Made by a program: the position numbers and the translations under genes
Source: Dipetalonema caudispina
Taxonomy: Eukaryota; Nematoda; Chromadorea; Rhabditida; Onchocercidae
Assembly (NCBI GenBank): GCA_013365325.1
Contig: JABVXV010000270.1
Span: 1-64,000, forward strand
Length of the DNA: 64,000 bases
Reading direction: 5' to 3'
The notes under the pieces: generated by a model
Databases searched by the model: none
Told to the model about the DNA's origin: nothing
The model's input: only the letters and a program-made list of their open reading frames with translations
Shown here: positions 1 through 14,644 of the stretch, piece by piece
How the letters are laid out: every line of letters begins with the position of its first letter
Numbering within the stretch: position 1 is the stretch's first letter

Positions 1-96
<96 letters not shown>

Positions 97-128
97 TAAC
101 AATAATAATAATAATAATAATGATAATA
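1..128. repeat. (TAA)n microsatellite
   Basis: A nearly perfect TAA trinucleotide run, with a few TGA and CAA interruptions at its right end. It begins at the window edge, so its true left end is unknown. Confidence 0.97.
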
Positions 129-3100
129 AATTTTAAATAAAAGTTGTGCATTCAAAAATATATGATTTTTTGATTTTCAATTACAAATTAATGTTTAGCA
201 ATTTGATGCATTTAAACAGTCGTACTTCTTCACTTATACAATAAAAAACATATGATATGTAATTTTTATCTTATAAAGTCGTTTAATATATTTTTGTATC
301 AGATGCAGAAATAATATGCCATAAGCTATTATTATTCTTATTGATATATGGTTATCATTAATACAGTTAAATTAACCATATGTAAATTTTAATTTAAAAT
401 ATAACTATCAGTGACTTAGTTGTAATGTAATAATGCAACCTGAACTGTAATTAGCAGCAATTAATCCTTGTGGTAATTATTAACCCCATTGGTATTTTCA
501 CCATCGTAGTGATGAACAAATTCGGTAAGTCAAGTGTTTTAATTATATATCTCATTCATTGATAATAGTTTAGGATAAAATAAAAAAACAAAGTTTAATC
601 AAAAAAAAAAAAGCCAAAGCTTATTATCATTTCATTTTATCTACATTTTTTCCATTAGTTCATTTCAATCTGTATATTTCACTTGTTTAAATTTATACAT
701 TTAAGAATTTTGCTTAATATATCCAGCTCAATTTTTGTATTTTGTTCCTCTAATTGTCTACAGTCAAAATTTTGCTGATTTTACCTATTCAATTTATTCA
801 TTTGAATTTAAATATTCAAAGATTTTACTTTCACATCTATTCAATTTACCTATTTTATTTTTTTTAAAAAAAAAAAAGGAAGAAGAATATTTCACCTTTT
901 TTCTATCAACTTTTTTTTTTTTTTTTTTTTTTTTTGCATTTGTATAATATATTTGCATATTCATATCACTATGCTTATTATTGTTTATTATATCAAATAT
1001 AAAATCATTACATCGATAGCGAAATGATAAGCTGATAATAGAGTATATTTCAATTTGGGAAATACATAACTGGTAATTATGTTAATAAAAGTAGTAAACA
1101 TTGAAATATGCATTTAATTTTAATCATTTTTGAAATTTATCCAGCATTAAAGAAATGATATTTTTTAAGCATTGATTCATGTCGCATATTATTGTTGACA
1201 TTGTTAGAATTATTATTCAAACTAGCATTAATTCTTCTTGACGCTTTCCAAATCGTAGTGCATCTTTTGGTCCTGTTTTTTTACCTGTAATAGAATTATA
1301 TAATATTGTAATATTTTGATAGGATTTATTTATTTATTTTTGTTAAATTTTAATTTAATTTAATAAAACAATTTTATATGAAAAATATGGAAGATGACGA
1401 AATAACAGAAAGGAAAAGATGAAAGTGAGAGATTTTTAAGCAAATGGAAAGTATAAATAAAATTTTTTTAGGAAATTGTAATTTTCCTTACATTTATTGC
1501 TTCAGTGTTATAAATTATAATTAAATATCATTTGATAATAATGAATTCACATTTAATTACAATTTATTTAGATAGCAGCTAAAATTAAATCATTTTTTTT
1601 CTAAAAATTTTTAATTTTTCGCATTTTTACTTTTGCATAATTTTGATGCATTTAATATGATTGTAAAAATGATAATTCTTGCAGAATAATAATTGTAGAA
1701 TGTTATGTGATAATTGTTGTTGTTGACATTACGTGACAGATTTTATTTACACCAACAAAATTTTACTTCATTTTTTTTTAATCTATCCAGTTTTTAAAAT
1801 TTACTTAGGAAAGCTTCTTTTTTTTTTTTTTTTTTGTTTATTTTGTTCGCTTATTTCAAAATATTAAGTAAAAGTTCCGTCAGCTACATTAAAGTATTCA
1901 TAATGTTGGTTGATTAAAGTTAAATTATACAATTTTTCATTGACCGAAAAGATAATTGCAACAAATTTAATTTTTTAATTGAAATAAATAAATATGCCCA
2001 AAAAATATCATAATTTTGGTAATGTTTTCGTTAAATTTTTTTCGCTCTTTAAAATTTGTGCAAGATAATTTGCACAAAATATATTCTAATCTAAAATGAA
2101 ACTTATTTTCAAAATAGCAATTTTTAGTGGAATCAGAATAATATCACAAAATTACATGATAATAATAAATAGTAAGAATTTATTTTGAAGAAAAAGAAAG
2201 AGAAGAAGAAAGATTATCTAATTATTTGTTTAAAATAATATATAGTTGGAAAGATTGAAAAAAGATTTCGAATAGAATTTAAAAACTGTTAGATCAAAAT
2301 ATTGCAATATCATTATTTTGCCATTTTTCCTCAATTTTTTTCTTTTTTTCTTTTTTCAATCAAAAAAAAAAAAAAAAAAAAAAAAAATGTCACTTACGAT
2401 GTCGCAACAATACGTTAGCATTTCAGAAGTTGAAAATTGGCTATAGAAAAATCTCATAAAATTTAGTCGGGAAGTGACTTTGAAATTTGTTTGTTAATAG
2501 GATGAAGGAAAGGTTACCTACTAATGATCGTTTTAAAAATACCATTGAAATTGTATGATTGGCGAAAATTCCTCTTTTAAGAAAGGATTGCTTGTCTGAT
2601 AGCATCAGCTATTAACCCCAAAATAAATTTAAAAGAAATCTGCTTGTTAAAATTGTTTAACTGCCAGAGGTATCACTATTATTTAGTGATTTCCATAGGG
2701 GGGGATGAATTTAATTTAATTTCTGATTTGATCTATTCCAAGAATTCAATGAGATCCATTGATTAGTTTAAATGATCAGATGAGCGATGAAAGTCCAATC
2801 ATAGCAATTTATAGAATAAGATGGGAATCAAATAAAAATTTACCATTTCCACTTGCTAAAATATCAAATTAAGCAATAAAATATTAATTATACCTCAATT
2901 AATTGACGAAAAGTAGAACATGTCCGCGTTTCATTCTGCGGATCTGATAGAGCCTTAATTAATTAATGAATGGTAATGGTAATGTATAGTATGCAGGATT
3001 AGGATTTTCTGATAATGTCAATTACTTTATTTTTCCTAATTATTCCACATTTTCTCAATTTTTGCATATCTTTACGGTATCAACTAATCTTTAGAAATGA

Positions 3101-6100
3101 AATTTAGATGATATTTCATTAACAGTAATCGGAAATCGGGAATGCAAATTTAAAGAAAAAATCCCTTGTCTACTTGATTAGCTATTGAAAAAAGATGAAT
3201 TAGGTAAAGCTAATTTAAATTTAATGGAAAATAGAACAAACATTTATATTGGTGATAACAAAATTAAGAAATGGATCATTATCCAAATCTTAAAGTTGAA
3301 GCGATTTCAAAGGAACAGATCAACTGAAAACATTTTTATTGTCGTATAAAATTACCGGCAAGCAATAAATAACAATTCATTTTATTGTTTACTAATGTAA
3401 AATTTTACTAGTAATTGATTTTATACTAACAAATAATAGTGTAAATTATTCATGGATAATCTTTTAGAAATTTTGTTTTTTGAAATTAGAAATTTCAATA
3501 TCATTACTCATTACGACTTTTATACAATTTTCCACTCAAAATTTAGCGAATTTTTTTTCGACGAAATTAATGTAAATTTTTGGACAAATTTTCGTTTGAT
3601 ATTTGTTTAACTTTGAACAAAGAAAAAAGAAAAAAACAAATTCATCCATATAAATTACCTGTAATTATCGCATTTATGTTTTGCAGTAGAATTATTATGG
3701 AAATTTTTAGTAATTTTAGAAGTTTCATTTTGTTTCATATATTCAATCAGTAAATTTGTCTATTAAAACTTCGAATTTGTCGAATTCCACCGTTAGCAGT
3801 ATTGATTTGTTGGTTACCTGCAGCGTATAATAAACGTCACAATTAATTTGAATTACTGTAAAAAAATTTCAAATTTTTCGAATAAAAAGAATAAAAATAG
3901 TTTAAAACTATTGTACACATCAAAATAACACCAAAATAAGCTATGATAACAAGATTGTATTATATTAATATAATTGGAAAAGAATAGATGAAAAGTTAAA
4001 GGTATGATAGAAATGTGGGAGGTAAGTTTCCAGCAATATTTCATTATATTTTTAATTAAAGTTTTAAGCAATACTTTACCCTATTCTTAATTATTTTTCC
4101 GATTTTTATTCAATTTAATCAAAATTTACTTGATTACATTAATTGAGCATGTATGGGTGAAATGAAAATATATGAGAATAAATGAATTTACTAAAATGAT
4201 ATTAATTGAAATTAGTAAATGACGCATGATTCAGAGAAAACAAAAATATTTTTCAGAATTAATGATATTTTTTAATTTTTCCATTACAATCTATTTTTCC
4301 TATTATTTTCTTTTTTTTTTTTTTTTTCGGAAAAAATTTTTAATTTTAAAAATATTATTTATATTTATACGATCTGTTATTTGTTGTAAACGTATATCAA
4401 TGATTGCATTATTTACATTTTACGCGATTACATTACATGTTATCCATAATAAAGTTTCATAAAATAAGAAGGTATTAAAGAAATGAATTACTAATTTAAA
4501 TTGAATAGAATACGATTTGAAACTTTAGCTGATTGAAATCATAGAACAATGGTTAGTTATAGGAAAATGATATATGATTCAAATTTTAAAATATCTTTCA
4601 GAAGTTATTATTATTTTTTTTTTTTTTTTTTTTTAAAGAATACGATGAAATAATTAGAACGATTCGTCTGTTTATAGAGTTTTTTTTTTTTTTTTTTTTT
4701 TTTAATTTTTATTAAAAAAAATTTAGAAATGATTTAAATAGTTAATCGAATTTTCAACAGAAAAATGACGAATATTGTTAAACCTAAATAAGAAAATAAA
4801 ATAAATATAATTTGTGCTATTGTTATAAGCTAAAAAAAAAAAAAAATTTCGATTTTGGATAAATATAAAGTCAAAAGTTTGAAATGGCCAAGTTTGTTAA
4901 AAAAAAAAAAAGGAAGATTTTGCAAATTTAAAAAATTTCAAATTAATAAAAAAAGTTTGGTAAACCAAATAATTGAACTGTTTTTTTTCTTTATGAAAAA
5001 TTACGTTTTGATATTTTCCATTTCCTTTTATGTCATTTCTATTCTTCCAATTGTTATTTTATCAAATACAAATATTTTAATAAACTTGCATGAAATTTTT
5101 GCGTATGAATGAATGTATATGCATGCGTGTATACATACGTGTGTGCATAAATATATGCACATGTGCATACGTGTATGCATACGTATGTGCATTTTGTTTA
5201 TTTACATTTATAGATTATAATGAAAATTTTACTGTCTATTAGTTAATTTATTTCTAAATTAATTTCATTCATATATTATAAATGAATATTTAAAATTATA
5301 GTTACAAATTTATTGAAATATGTTATATTTTTAATTTTTAAGTTATGTTTAATATTTTTGATTAAATAACAATTTGTTTCTTCACTCTAAAAGTAAGTTT
5401 TATCCGAATGTAATGAATGCAAATTTTGATAATTTCAAGTGTTCAATCAAAATTTAGTTTTTCTTTTTTCTTTTTTTTGTTTTGTAAATAGAATAATAAG
5501 ATGCTGATATTAGGATTATTAATTGATTATTGATTATAAATTGGATCAAATAATTAAACAATGGGAAAAAATTGAAACCAAAAGATAATGAAACAATTAA
5601 GATTGAAAATTAAGAAATGAAAAACATAATCGGCGACTATTTTTAATGATTTTCATTTATATTAAATATTCAATCATTCGTGTAACAAATTATCATTAAT
5701 TTGTTGCACAAATTAATTATTCACTTAATTACTAAAATACTTTTACACCTTATTATAATAATGGATATGAATCGATTTTGGAATGAAAAAGATGTTTCAA
5801 ATAAAAAGGAGCAACGCTTAAATTTTATTCAATTACTTACAAACCTATTGAAGAATTAAGTTTCAGCAATTAAAAAAAAAAAAAGGGAAAGAATTTAGAA
5901 ATGACAATCAAGCATTTGCAAATGTTTGTTTTATTAAACTACAAATAAAAAAAAAATATTTAAAATTCGGAAAAAAATTTTGTTTATTTCAAGAAATTTC
6001 TATTATAGCTATATTATTTAGCTTATTTTCGTATTACTCATTTTTGATCATTGAAATATACAATATGCAAATTAAATTAGATACAACAAAAGAAATAACA

Positions 6101-9100
6101 TATGCTTAATTTACAAGCTATTCTGAGTGAATAATCATTTGATTGGATTGAAATAGCTTTTAATAGTTTTATATACAAATGAATTTACAAATAGTTTAAT
6201 TGTCATTATTTCAATTTTTGCTAGCAGTAAAATTTCATAAATAATCAATGTAGAAATTGTATCAGTGATGATCAACAATAGATCAAATAGTATAATTGAT
6301 CGTCTTCCATTCTCATCAATTACCGATTAGTTATCGATTTTAGTAAAAATGTATGATTAAAATAAAATTGTGGTAGGTAGTGTTAATAATAGTAATAGCA
6401 ATAATAATAGTATTAATAATAAAAGTGGTAGGAATTTAGTTAAAATATCATTTAAAAAAGTAAAAATTACTAGAAGGTTTAAATAAATTTAAAAGCAAAA
6501 ATTTATAATTTTTTTTTAGCTGAAAATAAAAAAATAAAAATTATTGTTGTTTTTTTTTTTTTTTTTTTTTTTAATTTTTCCCTCTTGCTGAAATAATAAG
6601 GAATTTGTTGCTGTTATCTCTTTTTTTTTTTTTTTTTTTTTAAATTATCAATTTTTTGATAAAATAAGTAATTCATTACTTTTTCTCATTTTATTTTCCT
6701 CTCTAAATTGCATTCTATTATAGTGATACAAAAGTTCCATATTACTGATAATTGAAAATATAATAGTGTTTGAATATTGATATTAAAAAAAAAAAAAAAA
6801 TTTTTTTTATGGAATAAATTTTATGTTCCGTTTGACAAAAAAAAAAAGGTAAAAAAAATGACAAAGATTAGAAGGAAATGAATTGATTTGGAAAAATAGG
6901 AAAAAAGCAATAAATTATTAGCAAAATTAAAATGCTAGAAATTAAAGAATGTAATTAGTGGTAAAATTAAAACATTAATAAAATCAAAAATATATGGTTG
7001 AAAAAAAAAAGCAAATGGATTTAAATTTCATGCAATAATTTTCATCAGATTTTTTGAAATTTTAAAAAAGAAAAGAAATTAATAAAATTGTCGGAGTCAT
7101 TTACTAATAATATTTAAAGCTTAATAAATGAAAATTTCATCAAATTAAATTAGTTTCTTTTTTTTTTTAATTTTTGTTTCATCAAAATATATATATATAT
7201 ACATGAATTAGTCTTATATGCATATTTTAAAAATTAAATTTTCGAAAGTTTTTAAATTTTCTAAATTTTATCAAGCATATTCTCTTTTCTTTCCTTTCCT
7301 TTTTTTCTTTCACTTATTAAAAGATACCGTATATGTATGTTGTAAGAGATACATTAAAAAAAAAAAGAGGAAACTGAATTAATTTCAAAAATGATGATGA
7401 AAAAAAAAAAAAAAAAAAAAATTACTGTTCAACTGTTTGTTCTATATTGCCGATTTATTCAAAAAGGACCAATCAGAATGTGATAGATGTCCCAATTGAT
7501 CCAACGATAGGCTCTCAATGATTGATTATTATTGCCTATGATATTGCAAACGGTAATATTTCCTATCACCGTATCTTTTATTCAATTTTATGAAAAAGAA
7601 GAAAAAAAAAAAAAATTTGTCGTAAAATTTTGTCATAAAAAATAAGTATGATAGATTGTGTTTTTTTTTTTTTAAACAAAATTTATCATAATTTTATAAA
7701 ATATTTTGTAGATAATATTGGAAATCTTTAATCGTTCGATAATATATATGTCATTATTCTTCATGCATTAAAAACGGATCGTAAAATTGGTATTATCCTG
7801 AATATTTTGCTTATGATGATATTATGGATGTGATGTTTATCGATAAGAGCATCTCATTTATTTTACTTATCATTATTTGTTTATTTTAGTAAAAAATAAA
7901 AGAAAAAATTATGCTAACAATTTGTAGTTATTGAAGTTCTAATTCATAAATTTCAAGTAAAAAAATTAAATTTTTAAGTTAAAAAATTCTTTGATATATT
8001 TTATCATATAACATTGATTATTCTTGATAATTACTTTACCGATTATTTGCTAATAATTTTATTGAGTAGAGATCGTACCTTATATCACTTATGATGTGTG
8101 TAATGTGTAATTTTTACGAAAATTGCTAAAATGCTGTTCTAAAGCTTAAATTGTATTCAAGAAAAAGTTTAACAGAAAAATCTCAAATCCAAGAATCCAG
8201 AAGAAATATTCGATTGGATTTCGAGAATCCTATTTCGAAAAATCGGTTGATTTTTCCAAGTTAAATGTGAAAATTCCAACGATAAAAAAGAATTTTGCAG
8301 AAGTACAGCAATGAACTTCAATTATGCGTCTTCACTTAATCGCCTAATTGATGGATTTGAATAATAAAATTTTAATTTTCTTAATACTGTGCAATAATTC
8401 CATTAAAAAATGAGTAAATAATAAAAAATAAGTGGAAGATCTTCACTTAATATGATTTGCTCTATTTTCCTTCCTCCTTTTTTAAATTTTATTTTGTATG
8501 TTAGACTGTAAAAATATTGAATATTTCCAATACCAGAAACAGTGTAAGAATGATTCCTGTAATTAAATTTTAGTTTGAATTTAGATTTTCAATGTTTTCG
8601 GGCACAGCTAACCGTATATAGGGAGTTGAACTTCAAATGAGATGATAAAATTCAGAATTATTGCGTCATCAAGGCGAAAGTTTGCGACTTACTTTCTAGC
8701 ATCGTTTTCTACTTTCTAGCAGGCAATTATGATTGTTAGCCGAAAAGAAAATTTTGAAAAAACTCTTTGAATATAATGTAATACTAGCTAGTGGTATCAT
8801 GGAACAACTTCCTAGATAATTAAAGAAGAAGGATTAAACTGACTAAACTGAAGGATATTCAGCAACTTTTTGGATTATTGTATCAGTTAATATCTAAAAT
8901 ATAGGTACTTTAAAATAACCAAGATCTGATCCATGTTATTTTTTACAGAAAAAAGTTGAAGGTATGATTCAGTAGAACAAAGAAATTAACTTCAAGAGAG
9001 TGGTAATCTGACTTAACAGTCATATCGATTTCGAAACAGCAGTACAAATCAGGAATGTCAATTGTACATTCCACATGTTTCGAACACATGATATGAAGAT

Positions 9101-9436
9101 GGATTCTTGGAAAAATTTTATTCAAATTCAAAACTTCTAATGGAAAGCAGAAAAGCAATTTTACATATGAAAATGAATAATTTTTCACTCATTTTTCCTA
9201 AAATCACAAAAGTTTTTCAAGTAAATGCTTTAAAAATGACTTTATCCATTCATACCAATACCTAGAATCATTCTTTTTCTTTCTTTCTCTTTACATCAAA
9301 AAAAATGTCAAATCGCAATAGAAACAAAATAAATCACAGGATTTCATCAACTTCCATTATTGCAAAATCTTCAAATTCACAAAATAAAAACCTAAACACA
9401 TGAAAGAAAAACTAATGAACAAGAATTTCATTAAAA
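129..9436. other. AT-rich intergenic region, no supported gene
   Basis: More than 9 kb of very AT-rich DNA with many A or T homopolymers of 10-25 bases and frequent stops in all frames. The short open frames here are low-complexity (Phe, Lys, Ile, Asn rich) and have no consistent splice partners. Two places look less random: a short frame at 1217-1284 on the minus strand with an RFGKR motif (see findings), and 8600-9200, which has more balanced composition but no coding frame I can follow. The 3' UTR of the JADE-like gene probably reaches to about 9.1 kb, where an AATAAA lies on the minus strand (about 9116-9121). Confidence 0.6.
5108..5193. repeat. alternating purine-pyrimidine tract
   Basis: About 85 bases made almost only of alternating TGTA, TGCA, CGTG and ATAC steps. 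This is a degenerate (TG/CA, TA) dinucleotide repeat. Confidence 0.75.
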
Positions 9437-12400
9437 TTATGCCCGCAAACTATGATGACCCGAGGTAAACGATTTCTGGGAATTCTTGATAAATGTGTCT
9501 GCCGCAAAAAGAACCCTCTGCATGGCATGCTTTCGCAAATGATGCGATAATCCATTTCTTTCGCGAATGCGACTGCCCACTGACGATTGTTTACGAGGAG
9601 GAGATGGCGATTTCGGCGACGAATAGGACTTTGATGGCAATGAAAGAAAAGAATTTTCTGATGAAGTGGCAGCATCACCTGAATCCATTGATACTTGCTG
9701 CATCGGACTCACCGCATGAATGAATCGTTTTAAGACTCTGTTGCTATAAGGAACATTCTTTTCAGTCAACACCTGATAAACACATTTGTATGTATCAATC
9801 CAACATTGCAATGCACATAATTTGGTCTTCTCTCGTTTTTCTATCATATAGCATAAATTTCGCGCCTGCAATAAGCACAACAACATCAATGTCATTAACC
9901 CCCACATCAGTTATCAATCATTCTGACTCGATTTGGGCATACGGTAAAGACATAAAGTTCCCATATCAGTATCATATGTATTACAATAGGGCAGGAATTG
10001 ATCAATAGGCATTGATGGGTTCCATGAAAGTCATGCGATTTCCATGCTAAGACATTAAAAAAAAGTCACTGAGAAGGTGAAGTCAACCATAGGTTTTTAT
10101 CTAACGGTTAAAAAGTTCAAACGAACTACTGACCTTTTCCAAATTTTGTCGCATTACCGCTTCGCTCCGTTGTCTCCCGGGGAGAGCAGCACAGGGTGAC
10201 GACCGCAAACGAAGAGCTATTTGTCGCTCAACCTCTGATTTATCTTTCAGCAGTGCTTTGTATCCATTATCAATACGACGTAACTTCCAGTATTCATAAA
10301 TGTCTGAGACCACATCTACACTAAGTGACAACATGCCCGCGATACCTTCCACAGTTACGTATAAGAAAAATATGCGTTCCATTTCTTGCAGCTGAAGTTT
10401 TTGATCAAAATGAAATTTGAATTAAGTACAAAATCACATATAAAAATTACTAAGGAATCGACTCAGCAAATTCTTTTAAACAAATACCGTTAATGTAGTT
10501 GCACACGGGGCATCTGGGCCGCAAAACTTCAGACTGGAGTGAGACATTTTCTCTAGTGAATGCTGTCTGCAGAGGCTAACCATGCGAACATTGTCATCAA
10601 CATCATCATCGCTGTCATCGTTGCCATCGTCGCTATCATGCTCTATCCGCATTATCTGGCATCAAAAAAAAAATTTTCAAAAATTTAAAGAAAAAACTTA
10701 GTACCGAAACAAACTCTTCATTTTTCATGTCCTACACTAAAAAATAAGGAAAAGCGTGGTACCAGGCAGCAATACGTAAATCTTCTAGACAAAAAGATAC
10801 ACAACGGTTAAGAAAAGCAAGAAATCTTTCTCTTTCAATTCTTTCGAAAAGAAATAATTCTGCAGATAGCTCAGAAATCAAACTGTACGAACTACATCAT
10901 AAACTATAGTATGGCTAACATTCCTGCTTCCATATTTCTGAAATCAAATCATTCTTCACGCGAAACATGAGATTTTATCTGCATATTCATTCTATTGAAC
11001 ATGCATGTATGCTTACAACTGCCTGCGTTCGGTAGTTCCTGTTCAAACCTATAGCATGCTCACCTGCCCACTTCGAAGTGCACAGCAGACATGAAAAGCA
11101 GTTGTACATGTTTCTATAGAACACTGAATACAAGCTCCTTGCTTCGTACCACACACCGAACATCTAAATTATGCCAAAATGAACAGTAATCGATTATATT
11201 ATAAAATCCAACTTTAAAAAATAAATAGAAATTTATAGGAAGTCTATATTAGCATATAAGTGGTAAAAATTAATAAAAGAAAATATGTGACGTGAGCTAA
11301 TAATAGTTTCTTTTTTTTTGTTTATAAAGTCTTTCTCGACTTTGGACAACATGATGAATATACCTGAGCGTCCACCGTCCATAAGGTATATCACAAATAT
11401 TCGCGATTGGTTCACGATGAACAACATCCGCAAAACGTACTTCAAGTATCCAAAGTGCGCAAACAACATGTGCCCATGTGTCACCTTCTTTTGTGCATTT
11501 CATAGCACCACCCGTAAGCGGACAAAGCGCACACTGCGGAAGGGCCTTTAAAATTTTAATAAATTTTGAATATTTCAAGAATCTGAGAAAATATCTATGT
11601 AGAATGATAAAAATTAAGAAGTTGCCCATCAGTGTAACTATGACAATATGCGTTCATAGATATATCTCGCGCATAAATGTTATCTTCATCTGGAACTTCT
11701 AATTGAAATATCGTCAAGTTGTAAAAAACTTTACATTATAGCCAAGAAGCATGCACTTCTGGCAAAGCCATTCATCCGATGGGACAGAATCAAGCCCATA
11801 ACAAGACTGATGTACACCCACGTTACAACCATCGCAGAATATAATTTTATCATCTTCTTCATAATCCGGCTGAAAATTTTTTTAAATAGTAACGACCATT
11901 ATTCCTGACTGACAAGCATCTACTACAGATATTATGAATGAGAGAAAAATAAAAGTCCTGCCTCTTTTACTGGGTCTATAGTGTATATTGATATCAGATG
12001 GACAGTTCAGAAAAACAAAACAGTTGATGTCCACATCATCCGTCTTCTGTGAGTCAACTCTTGATAAGGAAATACATAGATCTTCTGGATGGGACTCACG
12101 GTTTTGGCCACTAAGACAATCCATCAACTTCCTCGTAAAATTAAAGACTAAAGTCAAGAAGCAGACAGACCTGACGACATATATCACAGCAAACATTTTC
12201 ATCAAATTCTGCATCTACGGAAACTATAGGAGAAGCAACAGATGATATGAGATCGTTATACATTGCCTGAAACCTTTAGATGTAAGTTAGAAGCTCATCT
12301 GACATTCAATCAACATGACTCGAGAAATTCTGTATCTGGAGGACTCCGTAAAAATCATTGCCTAAAGGCTGAAGAATTTTTGACTTCCGACCAATGCAAG

Positions 12401-14618
12401 CTATGTAATAAAACAGTACCTGACAGCAAGAAACCTCCAATTTATCAATAACTTGACCGAAAGTCTTTTCACTGATTGATGGTAACCCAACAGCCATGCG
12501 TTTTTCATTTAATTTCCATAGAAATACACGATCAAATCGATCCGCTTGATAATTACGTAACTTCGGCATGATTATACGTTTGTGTTTGTCACTGGTATAC
12601 CGCCGATCATGAACTGAGATCAGTGAACCACTCCTTCACAGAAGTAAACTTTTATGAAGAAATGAAGAGAAAAAATATGAAGAAACAGCAAACTGAGAAA
12701 TAAAAGAATTGAAAATTGTCAAGTGGAATCACAAAAATATGCAAAGAAATTACCTTTTCGAAGGAACGCGTGGACGTGTTTGTGGAACGATGGATGAGGA
12801 GCATGGAGAGTGGTGAACAACAAAATCCGGTAACTTCTTACACAATGGAACCTAAATTATGTCAAATTTAAGATAATAATATTCGGATGATTTGACACAA
12901 AATAGCAAAAAATATAAAAGAATAAATATTACCTGCACACCATGATTCCACTCCTCTTTCCAACGATCACTCATTGATACAAAAGCCGTTTCATCATCTG
13001 ATGATGCATCGCTATCCTCTTCTTGTTTCATTCTATGTAATAAATCCGTCCTATATAATTCTGATGGAACTCCACCTAAAAGACGATAACTACGATATGA
13101 AAAAATTGAAATAATAAAGTAAGTGGTATCAAATATTAGCAGTTAGTGCATCGAAATTCCATTCACTCACCATCAGCGACGATATAAAATTTCCGCTTTG
13201 CCAAATACTGTCCATCATTTGAATCTTCCTTGTCCTGTGAAAAGTCTGAAAATCCATATAAATGTTAAAGATACCTAAGTACATACATAGTTGACTGATC
13301 AGGAAATGCTCGTTTCTAAGACCTCATTTTGAAATTTTTCAGCACAACCCAACAATGTATGAAACCAAACTAAATGCAGATTGTGAATAAAAATGTTAAA
13401 AATGCAAGAATTCTGTAGTGAAAGTTGATTTATTTTCTGGCTGATTTCTGATTTGTGTTGGTACAGAGAATCGAACCAGTAATTTATTTCCGAGATATAT
13501 TATTAACAGTAGAATTTAGTCAGAATAACAGGTAAATTGAATTTCAGAGAGTCGATCCAATAGCGACTGCTCGGAGTCAACCCAATTGTGATAACTGACC
13601 CAGGTCCGGAGGTAGATCGGTTAAATAGGTGAATAAGTTAGTGGGAGTGGTCTGCAGGAAGCATTGTTTTAACCCTAGTGTAAACATATGATATAAAAGA
13701 CAATGTTTTACAATCTTAGCTTAAGCATATGAAACAAAGGACACACGTTATACATATAAACAGAGGACAGTACATTGATTGGATTTGAATTTGACCTTCC
13801 CTAACCACAGATGACAAAGACGTATTGTATTAATAATCTCATCTTAGATAAGGATGAGTACAAGTTAAAGGATTTATGTTAACAATGAAATGAATCGGTT
13901 CATTACTAACATAACATTAATTACTTTAATAACAAGAGATATATTATTCCATCCTTCGCGAAGGTTATTCGAATAACTTTCGCGACAAATCCGACCTACA
14001 TCCAAAATTTTTTAAAAAACCAAATTAAACAAAACTGAAAGGATGAAGCAGATTCGCAAAAAATTTGTGAGTAATGAACGAACCTGCAGCAAAACGGTGA
14101 CGTTGAGAAAAACTTTCCAGATCTCCAATAACTTCATTTCGAGACACACGTGATAAACGATGCGGAATAATTGTCCTACTTACTTCTAAAAACTGATTAA
14201 TATGACTAAGAAAGAGTTCGAATAAAACGATTAGGACCGTAATGAAGTAAAACGCTACTGTTTTATGAAACAACACGTATTAGTTATACATTAAGAAAAA
14301 CTTTTTGTAGCATATGATGAAAACGAAATTCTATAATTCACAATGAGCGTTATACAAAGAGAGAAGGCTTCGAATATCTTAATAAGGCTCATCATTAACT
14401 TTTGTAATAATTACAAGACCCTATTCCAAATGGATCAAAAAAACTTTCAGCTAAAGTATTCATCGTCTCGATCAGATTAAAAATGTGAGATATAATGGAA
14501 GCAAACCTTTTTTGATTATCGGTGCTTCTTCTTCGCTGGGACTGACATGAGTGTCGTTCAAGGATGTCGTACATCGTCTGCGTAAACGTCCACGTATCCT
14601 GACAACTCCATTTCTCAT
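9437..14618 (-). CDS. JADE-family PHD-finger protein (PHF15/JADE-like)
   Basis: Twelve exons: 14618-14507, 13245-13171, 13075-12933, 12851-12754, 12633-12420, 12266-12171, 11869-11735, 11545-11364, 11163-11064, 10655-10488, 10391-10134, 9865-9437. They give 669 residues with all phases closing. An N-terminal EPL-like region ([20 protein letters not shown]) leads to a C4HC3 PHD finger at about 240-290 ([16 protein letters not shown]). An extended PHD finger follows at about 292-385 ([30 protein letters not shown]). Helical C-terminal segments ([22 protein letters not shown]) match the JADE pattern rather than BRPF or AF10. In known animals JADE proteins scaffold the HBO1 acetyltransferase with ING4/5 and EAF6 on chromatin. 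An acidic Asp-rich stretch sits near residue 360-375 of exon 10. There is no bromodomain or PWWP, which argues against BRPF/lin-49. The start follows an in-frame TAA. The family is confident; orthology to C. elegans phf-15 is inferred. Confidence 0.93.
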
Positions 14619-14644
14619 CGCCACCTCAAAATAACAGTACTCAT
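14615..14644 (-). promoter_or_regulatory. upstream ORF overlapping the JADE-like start codon
   Basis: An ATG just inside a possible trans-splice acceptor (AATCAG, exon beginning at 14645) opens a nine-residue frame, MSTVILRWR. Its TGA overlaps the main start codon as ATGA. If this acceptor is used, ribosomes would meet this ATG first and could reach the main start only by leaky scanning or reinitiation. Confidence 0.4.

Noticed and set aside
502..532. Possible tiny first exon (ATG AAC AAA TTC G|GTAAGT) on the plus strand
   Set aside because: An acceptor-like GTAG and a perfect donor flank it, but no following exon could be found within several kilobases.
2396..2442. Possible minus-strand exon joined to the 1284 acceptor
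   Set aside because: Its only open frame leads into the non-RFGKR frame of the next exon and neither part shows a recognisable motif.
9437..14618. Alternative assignment of the PHD gene to BRPF (lin-49) or AF10 (zfp-1)
   Set aside because: No bromodomain, PWWP or AF10 features; the N-terminal [14 protein letters not shown] and C-terminal IYEYWKLRR segments are JADE-like.
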